From assembly GCA_024636215.1 (NCBI GenBank), contig JAGXHL010000098.1, positions 1 to 64,000 on the forward strand: a stretch of DNA of 64,000 bases, given 5' to 3'. Each line of letters starts with the position of its first letter. Positions within the stretch are counted from its first letter, which is position 1. This stretch comes from Deltaproteobacteria bacterium (GTDB lineage Bacteria > Desulfobacterota > Desulfuromonadia > Desulfuromonadales > BM103). The notes under the pieces are model-generated. The model saw only the letters and a list, made by a program, of their open reading frames with translations, ran no database searches and was not told the origin of the DNA. This document shows, one piece after another, positions 33,376 through 41,481 of this stretch. The position numbers and the translations under genes are program-made.

Positions 33376-35664
33376 ATGACCGAAAAACCACGCAAAACCT
33401 TTCTCCGCGAGCACATCAAGAAGGAAATCTCCGGCCTTATCTGGATGGCCGCTGGCCTCTTCCTGCTTTTGAGCCTGGTTTCGTTCAACAATAGCGATCC
33501 CTCCTTCAACAACAACCTTGATCCGGCTCAGATCAGCAACTTCTGCGGCAAAGTCGGTGCTTACGTCTCCGACCTCTTTTACCAGGTCATTGGCCTACCG
33601 GCCATGCTGATCCCTTTTGCCTGCCTGCTCTTCGCCTGGCGACTGCTTAAGTTTCGCGACCTCCACCCTCGCATCTATAAAATTGTCGCCTTCATCGTCA
33701 TGTTGATCTCCATTGCCGGTCTGCTGTCCCTCAAGATCGAGAAGGTTGCTCTCTTCGGACAGACCCTCAACCAGGCGGGAGGCTTTATTGGCTTCTTCCT
33801 GGCCAGCACCCTGAAGAACTGGTTCAACCTGACCGGAGCTACCATCTTCCTGATCGTATTCCTGTCAGTTTCCGCCATGTTGGTGGCCCGCTTCTCCATG
33901 GTGCTGTTTTTGGAAGGGATTTTTGCCCGGCTTGGCGACAGTATGGAAAAACGCCGTGAAGCCCGTAAAGCGCGCCGTGAATTGAAAAAAACCGGCCAAC
34001 CAAAGCAAGACAGGGCACCGCTGATTCGTGCTCCACAACCAGCCCCGGCTCCTGTTGTTATCAAGGAGAGCAAAAAGAACAGCAAGAAGAAAGCCCTGGC
34101 CAACCAGGAAGCGTTTGATTTTCTGGAACCTTCCGGAACCTACCATCCGCCTTCACTGACCCTGCTTGACCACGATGGCGAGGCGGCAAAACCGGTGGAT
34201 AAAGATGCCCTGATGATGAACGCCCGGCTGCTGGAAAAGAAGTTGCTCGACTTCAACGTTGAGGGCGACGTCTCGGAGGTCAAGCCAGGGCCTGTTGTGA
34301 CCATGTATGAATTTGCCCCGGCTCCAGGCGTCAAGGTCAACAAGATCGCAGGCCTGTCCGATGACCTGAGCATGGCCCTCAAGGCACTCTCTATCCGGAT
34401 TGTCGCGCCGATTCCCGGCCGTGGCGTGGTCGGCATCGAGATTCCCAACCGCGACCGCGAGATGGTTTATCTCAAGGAAATTTTCTCAACCGATGAGTTC
34501 CAGAAGACCGGCGGACGTCTGCCGCTGGCCCTCGGTAAAGATATTTTCGGTCATACGGTGGTCTCAGATCTGTCCAAAATGCCACACCTGCTGGTCGCCG
34601 GATCAACCGGCACAGGTAAGTCGGTTTCAATCAACGCCATGATCCTGTCCCTGCTCTACCGTGCCGACCCCCGCGATGTGCGCATTATCATGGTGGACCC
34701 GAAGATGTTGGAACTGTCGATGTACGAAGGCATTCCGCACCTCTTGCTGCCGGTGGTGACCAACCCGAAAAAAGCCTCTCTGGCTCTCAATTGGGCGGTT
34801 CGCGAAATGGAGCGCCGCTACAAATTGATGTCCGATAAGGGTGTCCGTAATATCGATGGCTACAACCGCAAACTGGCCAAGGAAGCGGACGAAAAGAACT
34901 CCAGGCGGAAAAAGGAGGCCAGCAACGATGAGGTGATCGAGCTTATCGAAGAGGACCTTCCCGAGATCGAAATCGCCGAGGGCGAACAACTTGAGTATGG
35001 CCACCTCCCTTACATCGTGGTTATCGTCGATGAGCTGGCCGACCTGATGATGGTCGCCGGTCGCGAGATCGAGGAATCGATCGCCCGCCTGGCGCAGATG
35101 GCCAGGGCTGCCGGTATCCATCTGATTCTCGCCACCCAGCGCCCGAGCGTCGATGTCATTACCGGTCTGATCAAAGCCAACTTCCCGACCCGGATCTCCT
35201 TCAAGGTCTTCTCGCGTACTGACTCACGCACCATTCTCGATCAGATGGGCGCGGAAACCCTGCTCGGCAACGGCGACATGCTGTTTTTGCCGCCGGGAAC
35301 CGGCGCGGTACAGCGTGTGCACGGCGCCTTCGTCTCTGAGATCGAGGTTCAGCGGGTGGTTGAATTCCTCAAAAAACAGGGTGAGCCCGATTACGACAAA
35401 TCGATCCTTGCAGCGCCGGCGGCAAGCGAAAGCGGCGCTGGCAATGGCGACGACGAATATGACGAGAAGTGGGATGAGGCCCTCGCCATCATTGCCGACG
35501 CCAAGCAGGCCTCCATATCAATGCTGCAGCGCCGCCTCCGCCTGGGCTATAATCGCGCCGCCCGCATGATCGAGAAGATGGAGGCGGAAGGCCTTGTCGG
35601 CCCTTCTGACGGCACCAGCCGCCCCCGCGAGGTTTTTATCAACAAGATCGGCGGTGAGGAGTAA
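33376..35664 (+). CDS. ftsK: DNA translocase FtsK/SpoIIIE
   Basis: Pumps DNA through the division septum and activates dimer resolution. The 762 residues comprise four transmembrane helices (about 20-40, 70-90, 98-118, 150-175), a short basic linker (about 195-260), a RecA-like motor with Walker [14 protein letters not shown], Walker B-type [32 protein letters not shown], and the gamma winged helix ([20 protein letters not shown]). The linker is much shorter than in E. coli FtsK, giving a SpoIIIE-like size. Followed by tRNA-Arg. Confidence 0.95.
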   Translation: MTEKPRKTFLREHIKKEISGLIWMAAGLFLLLSLVSFNNSDPSFNNNLDPAQISNFCGKVGAYVSDLFYQVIGLPAMLIPFACLLFAWRLLKFRDLHPRIYKIVAFIVMLISIAGLLSLKIEKVALFGQTLNQAGGFIGFFLASTLKNWFNLTGATIFLIVFLSVSAMLVARFSMVLFLEGIFARLGDSMEKRREARKARRELKKTGQPKQDRAPLIRAPQPAPAPVVIKESKKNSKKKALANQEAFDFLEPSGTYHPPSLTLLDHDGEAAKPVDKDALMMNARLLEKKLLDFNVEGDVSEVKPGPVVTMYEFAPAPGVKVNKIAGLSDDLSMALKALSIRIVAPIPGRGVVGIEIPNRDREMVYLKEIFSTDEFQKTGGRLPLALGKDIFGHTVVSDLSKMPHLLVAGSTGTGKSVSINAMILSLLYRADPRDVRIIMVDPKMLELSMYEGIPHLLLPVVTNPKKASLALNWAVREMERRYKLMSDKGVRNIDGYNRKLAKEADEKNSRRKKEASNDEVIELIEEDLPEIEIAEGEQLEYGHLPYIVVIVDELADLMMVAGREIEESIARLAQMARAAGIHLILATQRPSVDVITGLIKANFPTRISFKVFSRTDSRTILDQMGAETLLGNGDMLFLPPGTGAVQRVHGAFVSEIEVQRVVEFLKKQGEPDYDKSILAAPAASESGAGNGDDEYDEKWDEALAIIADAKQASISMLQRRLRLGYNRAARMIEKMEAEGLVGPSDGTSRPREVFINKIGGEE

Positions 35665-35769
35665 AAGGACTGGCTCCGAAGATGCCTGTGCCTGTTTTCT
35701 CGGTCTGAGCTGATCTGCAATTGACGGTTGCAGAAAAAAGGTTCATGGGTTATCCGGACTAACATTTAT

Positions 35770-35846
35770 GCGTCGCTAGCTCAGCTGGATAGAGCATCTG
35801 ACTTCGGATCAGAGGGCCGGGGGTTCGAATCCTCCGCGGCGCGCCA
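35770..35846 (+). tRNA. tRNA-Arg (anticodon TCG)
   Basis: A 77-nt cloverleaf: acceptor GCGTCGC pairs with GCGGCGC (one G-T wobble), D-arm GCTC/GAGC, anticodon stem TCTGA/TCAGA with loop CTTCGGA giving anticodon TCG (reads CGA), T-arm GGGGG/CCTCC-type around TTCGAAT, discriminator G and an encoded CCA. Its 3' 33 bp from position 35805 recur at 36812-36844. Confidence 0.95.
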
Positions 35847-35854
35847 TATAAATC

Positions 35855-35890
35855 AAGGACTTAGCCCATTATACGGCTAAGTCCTTTTTT
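35855..35890 (+). terminator. Terminator after tRNA-Arg
   Basis: A 12-bp stem (AAGGACTTAGCC / GGCTAAGTCCTT) with an 8-nt loop and a T run, 9 bp after the tRNA CCA end. Confidence 0.9.
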
Positions 35891-36074
35891 ATTTTCAGCG
35901 CCAGGTGGTCTGTAGGGGTTCCGATGACTATTCTGGTGGGTTACTGTTTCAAGATCGTGAGGCTAGACTGCTCCTGAGCAATGCAACACCTTTTAAATCA
36001 GCGGGTTAAATATCCTGATATGGCATGCAAGAACCAATTGCGATAGTATATATGAGAATATATTTCTGAGAGCT
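35891..36074. other. Non-coding segment of the tRNA-Arg island
   Basis: No convincing reading frame or RNA gene is visible. A short minus-strand open frame across 35998-36225 runs through the 32-bp inverted repeat and the attC site and has no family resemblance. The DNA is more A/T-rich than the flanking housekeeping regions. Confidence 0.6.
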
Positions 36075-36160
36075 TCCTAGACATAATGAATTGACCTGTC
36101 CAACCTTGAAGACGTGGGTTATTCTTTGAGGTTGGACAGGTCAATTCATTATGTCTAGGA
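36075..36160. repeat. Perfect 32-bp inverted repeat with 22-bp spacer
   Basis: The arms 36075-36106 (TCCTAGACATAATG...CCAACCT) and 36129-36160 are exact reverse complements. The outermost bases read TCCTAGACATAATG and the inner arm contains TTGACCTGTCCAACC. This may be a miniature transposon-like element or two fused insertion-sequence ends. No transposase gene is nearby. Confidence 0.9.
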
Positions 36161-36186
36161 TTACTGCAAATGGTGACTTTTAAGAA

Positions 36187-36245
36187 ACTCAACGCTCCGC
36201 TAATGTGCGCCGCTTGCGGTGTCACTATTCAGCGGTTTGTTAGCA
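36187..36245 (-). other. attC (integron cassette recombination) site
   Basis: On the minus strand: R'' TGCTAAC (36239-36245), L'' CCGCTGAA, a central stem around GTGACACCGC-AA-GCGGCGCAC, L' TTAGCGG, and R' GTTGAGT (36187-36193), which fits GTTRRRY exactly. L'' and L' pair except for one extra G, the usual extrahelical base of attC sites. About 59 bp, within the normal attC range. The 3' end of brnA reads into it, as often happens in gene cassettes. Confidence 0.8.
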
Positions 36246-36469
36246 GCTTCGGCCTTAAGGCGTTCCACTAGCCAAACTTTAATAATTGACTGGCGCGTAA
36301 TGCCTATGCGAGCGGCTTCCCGATCCAAAGAGTCAACGACCCAGGTAGGAAAGTCGACGTTGATGCGCTTTTGCTCCCGATTGGGACGACGCGCCGTCGA
36401 TAGATCCAGATCGTCAATCACGTCTTCCTTGCCTTCATCAAATTTTTTATCGAAGTCTTTAGCTTTCAT
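36200..36469 (-). CDS. brnA: BrnA-type antitoxin
   Basis: An 89-residue antitoxin: an acidic toxin-binding N-terminus (KDFDKKFDEGKEDVIDDLDL) followed by a ribbon-helix-helix DNA-binding motif (KRINVDFPTWVVDSLDREAARIGI). It would neutralise BrnT and autoregulate the pair. It starts within the end of brnT (11-bp overlap). The last 15 codons (NKPLNSDTASGAH) are encoded by the attC site, so the C-terminal tail is probably not functional. Confidence 0.85.
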   Translation of the reverse strand: MKAKDFDKKFDEGKEDVIDDLDLSTARRPNREQKRINVDFPTWVVDSLDREAARIGITRQSIIKVWLVERLKAEAANKPLNSDTASGAH

Positions 36470-36722
36470 ATAGCTCTACCTCTTTCTTGCGCGACCGCCT
36501 GACTGAAATCAAGCGTACTTTTCTCTCTCTGTAGGTGACGACAGCAGACCAGTGCTTTGCACCAATACGGCCGACAAGCAGGAATCGACGCTCGCTGCCA
36601 GCCTTAGCCTGGATTTCCAAAAGATCAGGGTCTTTCCAAAGTTCCTTGGCCATATGGAAATCAATCCCATGCTTTTGCAGGTTGCCCCTGCTCTTATCGT
36701 CGTCGAATTCGAACTCATTCAT
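36459..36722 (-). CDS. brnT: BrnT-type ribonuclease toxin
   Basis: An 87-residue protein matching the BrnT (RelE-like fold) family: FEFDDDKSRGNLQKHGIDF at the start, then KDPDLLEI, RFLLVGRIGAKHWSAVVTYR and the basic end RLISVRRSRKKEVELYES. BrnT of Brucella is an mRNA-degrading toxin controlled by BrnA, which is encoded next on the same strand with an overlap. The pair occupies an integron-like cassette; the distance from cassette start to ATG is about 70 bp, which could hold its promoter. Confidence 0.88.
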   Translation of the reverse strand: MNEFEFDDDKSRGNLQKHGIDFHMAKELWKDPDLLEIQAKAGSERRFLLVGRIGAKHWSAVVTYRERKVRLISVRRSRKKEVELYES

Positions 36723-36811
36723 GAGTATAAAGTATTCCTTTTTTACTCAGTTGGCAAGAGGGAAAGATTGCCTGGAAAGGGGTGCCTGCTAACGTTTGAG
36801 ATGAGAGGCTA

Positions 36812-36844
36812 CGGATCAGAGGGCCGGGGGTTCGAATCCTCCGC
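36812..36844 (+). repeat. 33-bp direct repeat of the tRNA-Arg 3' part
   Basis: Identical to tRNA-Arg positions 35805-35837 (anticodon loop end through T-arm into the acceptor); the following acceptor bases diverge. The two copies bracket about 1 kb and resemble the att repeats left by integration into a tRNA gene. It is not a complete tRNA. Confidence 0.85.
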
Positions 36845-36858
36845 AGCGCGCGACAATA

Positions 36859-36890
36859 CAAAGGCTGTCCCGTTAAGGGCAGCCTTTGTT
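36859..36890 (+). terminator. Stem-loop after the tRNA-like repeat
   Basis: A 9-bp stem (CAAAGGCTG / CAGCCTTTG), interior GGG/CCC pairing, then T-rich DNA. It may be the original tRNA terminator displaced by insertion. Confidence 0.65.
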
Positions 36891-36923
36891 GGTTAAACGT
36901 CCAGAATCCGGCAATCAACTGGG

Positions 36924-37346
36924 TCAGCGGACCTGATCCACCATGTAGGTTACAGCCGCCCGGATGTCATCCTCGTTCAAGCTTTGATCTCCCCCTTTGG
37001 GGGGCATATTCCCTTTGCCGTTGGTGGTGGTCTGCACCAGATCATCGATCCCCTCGGTGATCAGATCCTTCCAGGCCGCCTGATCTCCCAGCTTGGGTGC
37101 GCCAACCATTCCACTGTCGTGGCAGGATTGACAGCTGTTTTCGTAAATTTTCTGACCCTGACTGTTGTCGGTTGAAGCCGTTGGAGCCGCTGTAGCCGTT
37201 GGAGGGGTTGAAGCAGTTGGAGGGTTTGAAGCAGTTGGGGTGGATGAGGTGCTGGTGCCCGGAGTTTCTGTCTGCTGGTCACAGGCAACCAGAAGCCACA
37301 CAAGGGACAACAGAGTAAGACAGCTGAGGATGCGATTGCGTAACAT
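36924..37346 (-). CDS. Monoheme c-type cytochrome lipoprotein
   Basis: A 140-residue protein with a lipoprotein signal (lipobox LLVAC, C22), a Thr/Pro/Ala-rich linker (about 30-60) built from near-repeats of TASxPPT, and a small class I cytochrome c domain: C72-x2-C75-H76 (CQSCH) and the axial methionine M114 in GNMPPKGG. It resembles cytochrome c5-like domains. It would be lipid-anchored, with the linker spacing the heme domain off the membrane. AAAGGAGA precedes the ATG. No co-transcribed partner. Confidence 0.88.
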   Translation of the reverse strand: MLRNRILSCLTLLSLVWLLVACDQQTETPGTSTSSTPTASNPPTASTPPTATAAPTASTDNSQGQKIYENSCQSCHDSGMVGAPKLGDQAAWKDLITEGIDDLVQTTTNGKGNMPPKGGDQSLNEDDIRAAVTYMVDQVR

Positions 37347-37758
37347 ATCATTCTCCTTTTTTTAGGACAGGGCCGCAGCCATGTCATCTTCAACAGTGCC
37401 GATCGGTGCCAGTTGGCCTTGTGCTTTCGTCGTATTTACTTTTTCATGTATCAAGCATGAATCAACCTAGAGCGCAACAAGCGTGCCGGAAATATGTTGT
37501 GGCGGTGATCGAGGCAAACTCCTGTAAATATGGAGGAAAATCGCTAAGAGCAAGCTCGGCAGAAAGAAAAACCGCCAGCAATACCCGTCATATTTAACGA
37601 TACTGCTAAATGTGATGGATTTCTTTAGCGTTGCTAACAGAAACAACAACTTCTGGTTGGTGGACAACAGGACACAATCAACGATCCGACTAACAGTTTG
37701 AAAATCAGCCCGGTAATGCTAACATGTGTCCCTATTGCAAAGATGGAGACCAAAGTTG
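37347..37758. other. Divergent intergenic region, cytochrome lipoprotein to larB
   Basis: In 412 bp I see no credible gene: two opposite short open frames (37406-37597 and 37467-37667) overlap each other, lack ribosome sites and show no family features. A possible larB promoter, TTGAAA (37698-37703) and TAACAT (37720-37725) with a 16-bp spacer, lies about 35 bp before the larB start. Confidence 0.5.
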
Positions 37759-38517
37759 ATGGACCTCAACGATTTAAAGCATTTACTGACTGCGGTGCAA
37801 ACAGGTGACTTGAGCATAGATGAAGGTCTCGAGCGCCTGCGCAAGTTGCCCTTCGAGGATGCCGGCATTGCTACCATCGACCATCATCGTGCTCTGCGCC
37901 AGGGCGTTCCCGAAGTCGTCTTCGGCGAAGGCAAATCAACGGAGCAGATCTGCACCATCGTGCAGCACATGGTCGCGCATGGAGACAATATCCTGATCAC
38001 CCGGATTTGCCGGGAGAAGGCCGAAATCCTGTCAAACAACCATCCAAACGGCAGCTACGACCCGCTTGCCAACACCTTCTGCCTGCGACAAAAACCCGAA
38101 CAGGATCTCGGCCGGGGAAAAGTGCTGATCATCTGTGCCGGCACCTCCGACCTGCCGGTAGCCAGAGAAGCCGCCGTTACGGCCCGCATGTTCAACAACC
38201 AGGTTGAAGAATTGGTCGATGTGGGTGTCGCGGGCATTCATCGCCTGCTGGCCCGCACTGATCTGCTGCGGCAGGCTGCGGTCATCATCGTTGTCGCCGG
38301 CATGGAAGGGGCCCTGCCCTCCGTGGTTGGCGGACTGGTCGAGGTCCCGGTGATTGCCGTGCCGACTTCGGTCGGTTATGGCGCAGCCTTCGGTGGCGTT
38401 GCCGCCCTGCTGGGCATGCTGAACTCCTGCGCCGGAGGCGTCACCGTGGTCAATATCGACAATGGCTTTGGTGCCGCATTCGCTGCCACCCGTATCAACC
38501 GCAAAAAAACATCATGA
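37759..38517 (+). CDS. larB: LarB, nickel-pincer cofactor biosynthesis (NaAD carboxylase/hydrolase)
   Basis: Carboxylates and hydrolyses nicotinic acid adenine dinucleotide in synthesis of the nickel-pincer nucleotide. The 252 residues (from the ATG at 37759, GGAG 10 nt upstream) include GIATIDHHRALRQGVPEVVFGEGK and the PurE-like C-terminal half with ICAGTSDLPVAREAA, VAGMEGALPSVVGGLV and AVPTSVGYGAAFGGVAALLGML. Overlaps larC by ATGA. larA and larE are not in the window. Confidence 0.95.
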   Translation: MDLNDLKHLLTAVQTGDLSIDEGLERLRKLPFEDAGIATIDHHRALRQGVPEVVFGEGKSTEQICTIVQHMVAHGDNILITRICREKAEILSNNHPNGSYDPLANTFCLRQKPEQDLGRGKVLIICAGTSDLPVAREAAVTARMFNNQVEELVDVGVAGIHRLLARTDLLRQAAVIIVVAGMEGALPSVVGGLVEVPVIAVPTSVGYGAAFGGVAALLGMLNSCAGGVTVVNIDNGFGAAFAATRINRKKTS

Positions 38518-39698
38518 AGATTCTCTACCTCGACACTTTCTCCGGCATATCCGGCGACATGATGCTCGGCCTGCTGGTTGACCTGGGCGTTGAACTTCAT
38601 CGGATTGAAGCAGAGCTGGCCAAACTGCCCTTATCCGGATACAAACTGAAGCAAAGCCACGAAAAACGTCACAGCATCAGCGGCACGCGTGTCGAAGTTG
38701 TTTGTGATGGGCATCAGCCGGCTCGCAGCTGGTCGGAGATCGACGCCATGCTCGCCACAAGCTCCCTCGCTGAGGCCGTCATCACCCGGGCGCGCAGCAT
38801 TTTTAGAAATCTCGGCGAAGCGGAGGCAAAAGTTCATCAGGTCCCTCTGGACGAAGTGCATTTTCATGAAGTCGGCGCCGTTGACGCCATCGTCGACATC
38901 GTCGGCAGCGCAGTCGGCCTGCAGCTGCTCGGCACAGAGGAAATCATCTGTTCTCCGCTGCCGCTTTCCAGCGGCATGATTCGCGGCGCCCACGGGGCCA
39001 TGCCCTTACCCGCGCCGGCCACCCTGCAGCTGTTGCAAGGCCTGCCGGTCAGGAATGCCGACTGTAATAAGGAGCTGGTGACGCCGACCGGCGCAGCCAT
39101 CGCCGCGGCAATCGCCCGATTCGGAAGTCTGCCTGAGCTGACCATCGAACGCATCGGCTATGGCGTGGGGGGCTGGGACCTCAAGGACCGCCCTAACCTG
39201 TTGCGCGGCATTCTCGGTGCAGACAATGCGTCCACCGCTTATGAGCAGGACACGGTCACGGTGATTGAAAGCCACATCGACGACTCCTCGCCTGAATGGC
39301 TTGGCAGTCTGAGCGAAAGACTGCTTGCGGCAGGAGCTCTTGATGTCGGGCTGACGCCATTGCAGATGAAAAAAAACCGCCCAGGCACCTGCTTGACGGT
39401 TGTGGCTCAGGCACAGCAAGCGCAGATTCTGGCACAAATGATCCTGCGCGAAAGCAGCGCCATCGGCGTGCGCATGTACGAGACCCGGCGTATGAAACTG
39501 CGGCGTGAAGCGGCGAGCGTTCGAACCCGGCTTGGAGACGCCGCAGTGAAACTGATTTACGAAGGGGAGACGCTGTTGAGGATCACCCCGGAGCATGACA
39601 GCTGCCAGAAGCTGGCCGACGCCAGCAACCGGCCGCTGCCGGAGATTTACCGTCTGGTTACAAGCGCAGCCAACCGGCACTTCGGTCTGGAGGATTAA
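38514..39698 (+). CDS. larC: LarC, nickel insertion protein for the pincer cofactor
   Basis: A 394-residue CTP-dependent nickel insertase. MKILYLDTFSGISGDMMLGLLVDLGV opens the protein; HEVGAVDAIVDIVGSAVGL, SPLPLSSGMIRGAHGAMPLPAPAT and TPTGAAIAA follow, then ESHIDDSSPEWLG and QMKKNRPGTCLTV in the C-terminal part. Here larC is one uninterrupted frame; in Lactobacillus plantarum it is read by a frameshift. Coupled to larB, and pgpA begins immediately after its stop. Confidence 0.95.
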   Translation: MKILYLDTFSGISGDMMLGLLVDLGVELHRIEAELAKLPLSGYKLKQSHEKRHSISGTRVEVVCDGHQPARSWSEIDAMLATSSLAEAVITRARSIFRNLGEAEAKVHQVPLDEVHFHEVGAVDAIVDIVGSAVGLQLLGTEEIICSPLPLSSGMIRGAHGAMPLPAPATLQLLQGLPVRNADCNKELVTPTGAAIAAAIARFGSLPELTIERIGYGVGGWDLKDRPNLLRGILGADNASTAYEQDTVTVIESHIDDSSPEWLGSLSERLLAAGALDVGLTPLQMKKNRPGTCLTVVAQAQQAQILAQMILRESSAIGVRMYETRRMKLRREAASVRTRLGDAAVKLIYEGETLLRITPEHDSCQKLADASNRPLPEIYRLVTSAANRHFGLED

Positions 39699-40160
39699 AT
39701 GCGCAAATTGATTCTTTTCTTCTCCAGCAATGCCGGCCTCGGCTATGCGCCCTTTGCCTCGGGAACGGTGGGTACCCTGGCCGGCATCCCGATCTTTTAC
39801 CTGACCAGTGCTTGGCCCTGGTGGCTCTCCCTCCTTTCGCTGCTGGCGCTGCTGTTTTTGAGCTTCTGGATCGCAGATGCCGCCGGCCAGATTTACGGTG
39901 TTGCCGATGACGGCCGTATCGTCATCGACGAACTGGTCGGCTACCTGGTCACCGTCGCCTGTCTGCCCTGGAGCTGGACCGCAGCCATCATCGGGTTTTT
40001 CTGGTTTCGCCTGTTCGACATTCTTAAACCGCCACCGGCCGGCTGGTTCGACAAAAATCTCAAGCATGGCGTCGGTGTGGTTCTTGATGATTTCGCAGCA
40101 GGAATCTATGCTGCGATGGCCTTGCGACTGACCTTGTGGTTTATCGACCTGGCCCTGTGA
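39699..40160 (+). CDS. pgpA: Phosphatidylglycerophosphatase A
   Basis: Dephosphorylates phosphatidylglycerophosphate to phosphatidylglycerol; inner-membrane enzyme. The 153 residues have the PgpA motifs GYAPFASGTVGTLAGIPIF near the N-terminus and DDGRIVIDELVGYLVT (about 68-84), WFRLFDILKPPPAGWFD, and DDFAAGIYA. It starts directly after the larC stop, with GGAGG inside the larC end. An 8-bp inverted repeat (40152-40177) spans its stop codon, without a T run. Confidence 0.94.
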   Translation: MRKLILFFSSNAGLGYAPFASGTVGTLAGIPIFYLTSAWPWWLSLLSLLALLFLSFWIADAAGQIYGVADDGRIVIDELVGYLVTVACLPWSWTAAIIGFFWFRLFDILKPPPAGWFDKNLKHGVGVVLDDFAAGIYAAMALRLTLWFIDLAL

Positions 40161-40224
40161 GGAGATAAACACAGGGCAGACGCTTTGAATCGTTTAAGCC
40201 CCTTTCAGTTTGAGTTTTAACCTT

Positions 40225-41481
40225 ATGAAGATAGCGATCCTCACCATCGGCGACGAGCTGCTAAACGGCGACCTGGCCGACACCAACACGGCGGCAATCA
40301 GCCGGGAGCTCATGGAGAATTCCCTGCCGGTGCGCGAAGCAGGCACCATCGGTGACCGTGAAGCAGACATTGTCACCGCCCTGCGCCGACTTGCAGCGAT
40401 CCATGACGTCGTGATTGCAACAGGCGGCCTCGGGCCAACCGAGGACGACCGCACCGCCAGGGCTGCGGCCACGGCCTTTGAACGCTCCTACAGCCTCAAC
40501 GACAAAGCCCTGTTACAGATCCGGGCCCGTTTTCAGACCTGGCAACGCACGATGCACCCCCGCAATGAAAAGCAGGCCATGCTGCCGGGAAGAAGTACGG
40601 TGATCAGCAATCACCAAGGCACAGCGCCTGGATTTTCTCTGCAGCACAACCGGACTGACCTCTATTTTCTGCCGGGCGTCCCCGGCGAGATGCTGGCGAT
40701 GCTCAGAGAATCCGTTGTGCCTTCCCTGCTGCAGCGCTTTCCCGATCCAGCCATGCTCTGCCAACGGACCATCGGCGTCTTTGGTCTGCCGGAGCCGGTG
40801 GTTGAGTCACGCATCATCAGCGTGGGTCTGCCCGAAGGGGTGGAACTGGCTTTCAATGTCGAGTTTCCTGTGGTTCAGGTCAAATTACGCAGCAAAGGCG
40901 AAGGGGCCCAGAGGTTGACGGATCGGGCAGAGCTGGCGGTACGCAAGGCCCTGGGTCATTACGTGTATGGCATCGACAACGAAACCCTGGCCGGAAATAC
41001 AGCGCGCCTGCTCTCCTCGGCCGGGCTGACGATTTCCCTGGCCGAGTCCTGCACCGGGGGGCTGATCGCACAACTTCTGACCGACCAACCCGGAGCATCG
41101 GCCTTTCTGGAGCGTGGCATTGTCTCTTACGCCAACTCGGCAAAAAAGGCTTGCCTGCAGGTTGACCAGGCAATCCTTGATCGTCACGGTGCGGTCAGCC
41201 CCGAGTGCGCTCAGGCCATGGCCCGAGGGGTACGTGCTGCGGCAGGGACCGACATCGGCCTGGCGGTCACCGGCATTGCCGGTCCCGATGGCGGCACGCC
41301 AGACAAACCGGTCGGCACCGTCTATCTGGCCATGCTCACTCCTTATGAAGAACGTGTTGAACGCTTCAACTTCTCCGGCCAGCGCGGACAAATTCGGCTG
41401 CGCACGGCCTGCACGGCCCTTGACTGGCTGCGCCGCCAGGCCATGACGCAACTCTCAGGCGGGGCTCTGGAGGAGGCATGA
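40225..41481 (+). CDS. cinA: CinA-family protein (molybdopterin-binding domain plus nicotinamide-nucleotide amidase)
   Basis: A two-domain, 418-residue protein. Residues 1-170 form a MoaB/MogA-like domain (MKIAILTIGDELLNGDLAD, ATGGLGPTEDDRTA, LPGVPGEM), in other species an ADP-ribose pyrophosphatase; residues ~255-410 are the PncC-type NMN deamidase (SLAESCTGGLIAQLLTDQPG, VTGIAGPDGGTPDKPVGTV). It salvages pyridine nucleotides. The ATG at 40225 gives the standard N-terminus. The downstream kinase gene overlaps by ATGA. Confidence 0.94.
   Translation: MKIAILTIGDELLNGDLADTNTAAISRELMENSLPVREAGTIGDREADIVTALRRLAAIHDVVIATGGLGPTEDDRTARAAATAFERSYSLNDKALLQIRARFQTWQRTMHPRNEKQAMLPGRSTVISNHQGTAPGFSLQHNRTDLYFLPGVPGEMLAMLRESVVPSLLQRFPDPAMLCQRTIGVFGLPEPVVESRIISVGLPEGVELAFNVEFPVVQVKLRSKGEGAQRLTDRAELAVRKALGHYVYGIDNETLAGNTARLLSSAGLTISLAESCTGGLIAQLLTDQPGASAFLERGIVSYANSAKKACLQVDQAILDRHGAVSPECAQAMARGVRAAAGTDIGLAVTGIAGPDGGTPDKPVGTVYLAMLTPYEERVERFNFSGQRGQIRLRTACTALDWLRRQAMTQLSGGALEEA

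Larger units (their letters stand above)
36193..36792 (-). mobile_element. Solitary integron-type gene cassette (brnT-brnA-attC), about 600 bp
   Basis: On the minus strand the cassette runs from G^TTAGCA (36787-36793) upstream of brnT to the G^TT of the attC R' site (36193). The first bases, GTTAGCA, are the exact complement of the attC R'' core TGCTAAC, expected because the integrated cassette's first six bases derive from its own attC. It holds only a toxin-antitoxin pair. No integrase and no further attC sites are visible, so it looks like an isolated cassette inserted at a secondary site. Confidence 0.75.

Noticed and set aside
35998..36225. 75-residue minus-strand gene
   Set aside because: It runs through the 32-bp inverted repeat and the attC site, has no ribosome site and no recognisable domain.
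36812..36844. Second tRNA-Arg gene
   Set aside because: Only the 3' part is present; the acceptor 5' strand, D-arm and anticodon stem are missing.
37406..37667. Two opposing small genes in the 412-bp gap
   Set aside because: They overlap each other, have no ribosome sites and show no family features.
40152..40177. Terminator after pgpA
   Set aside because: An 8-bp inverted repeat spans the stop codon but has no following T run.
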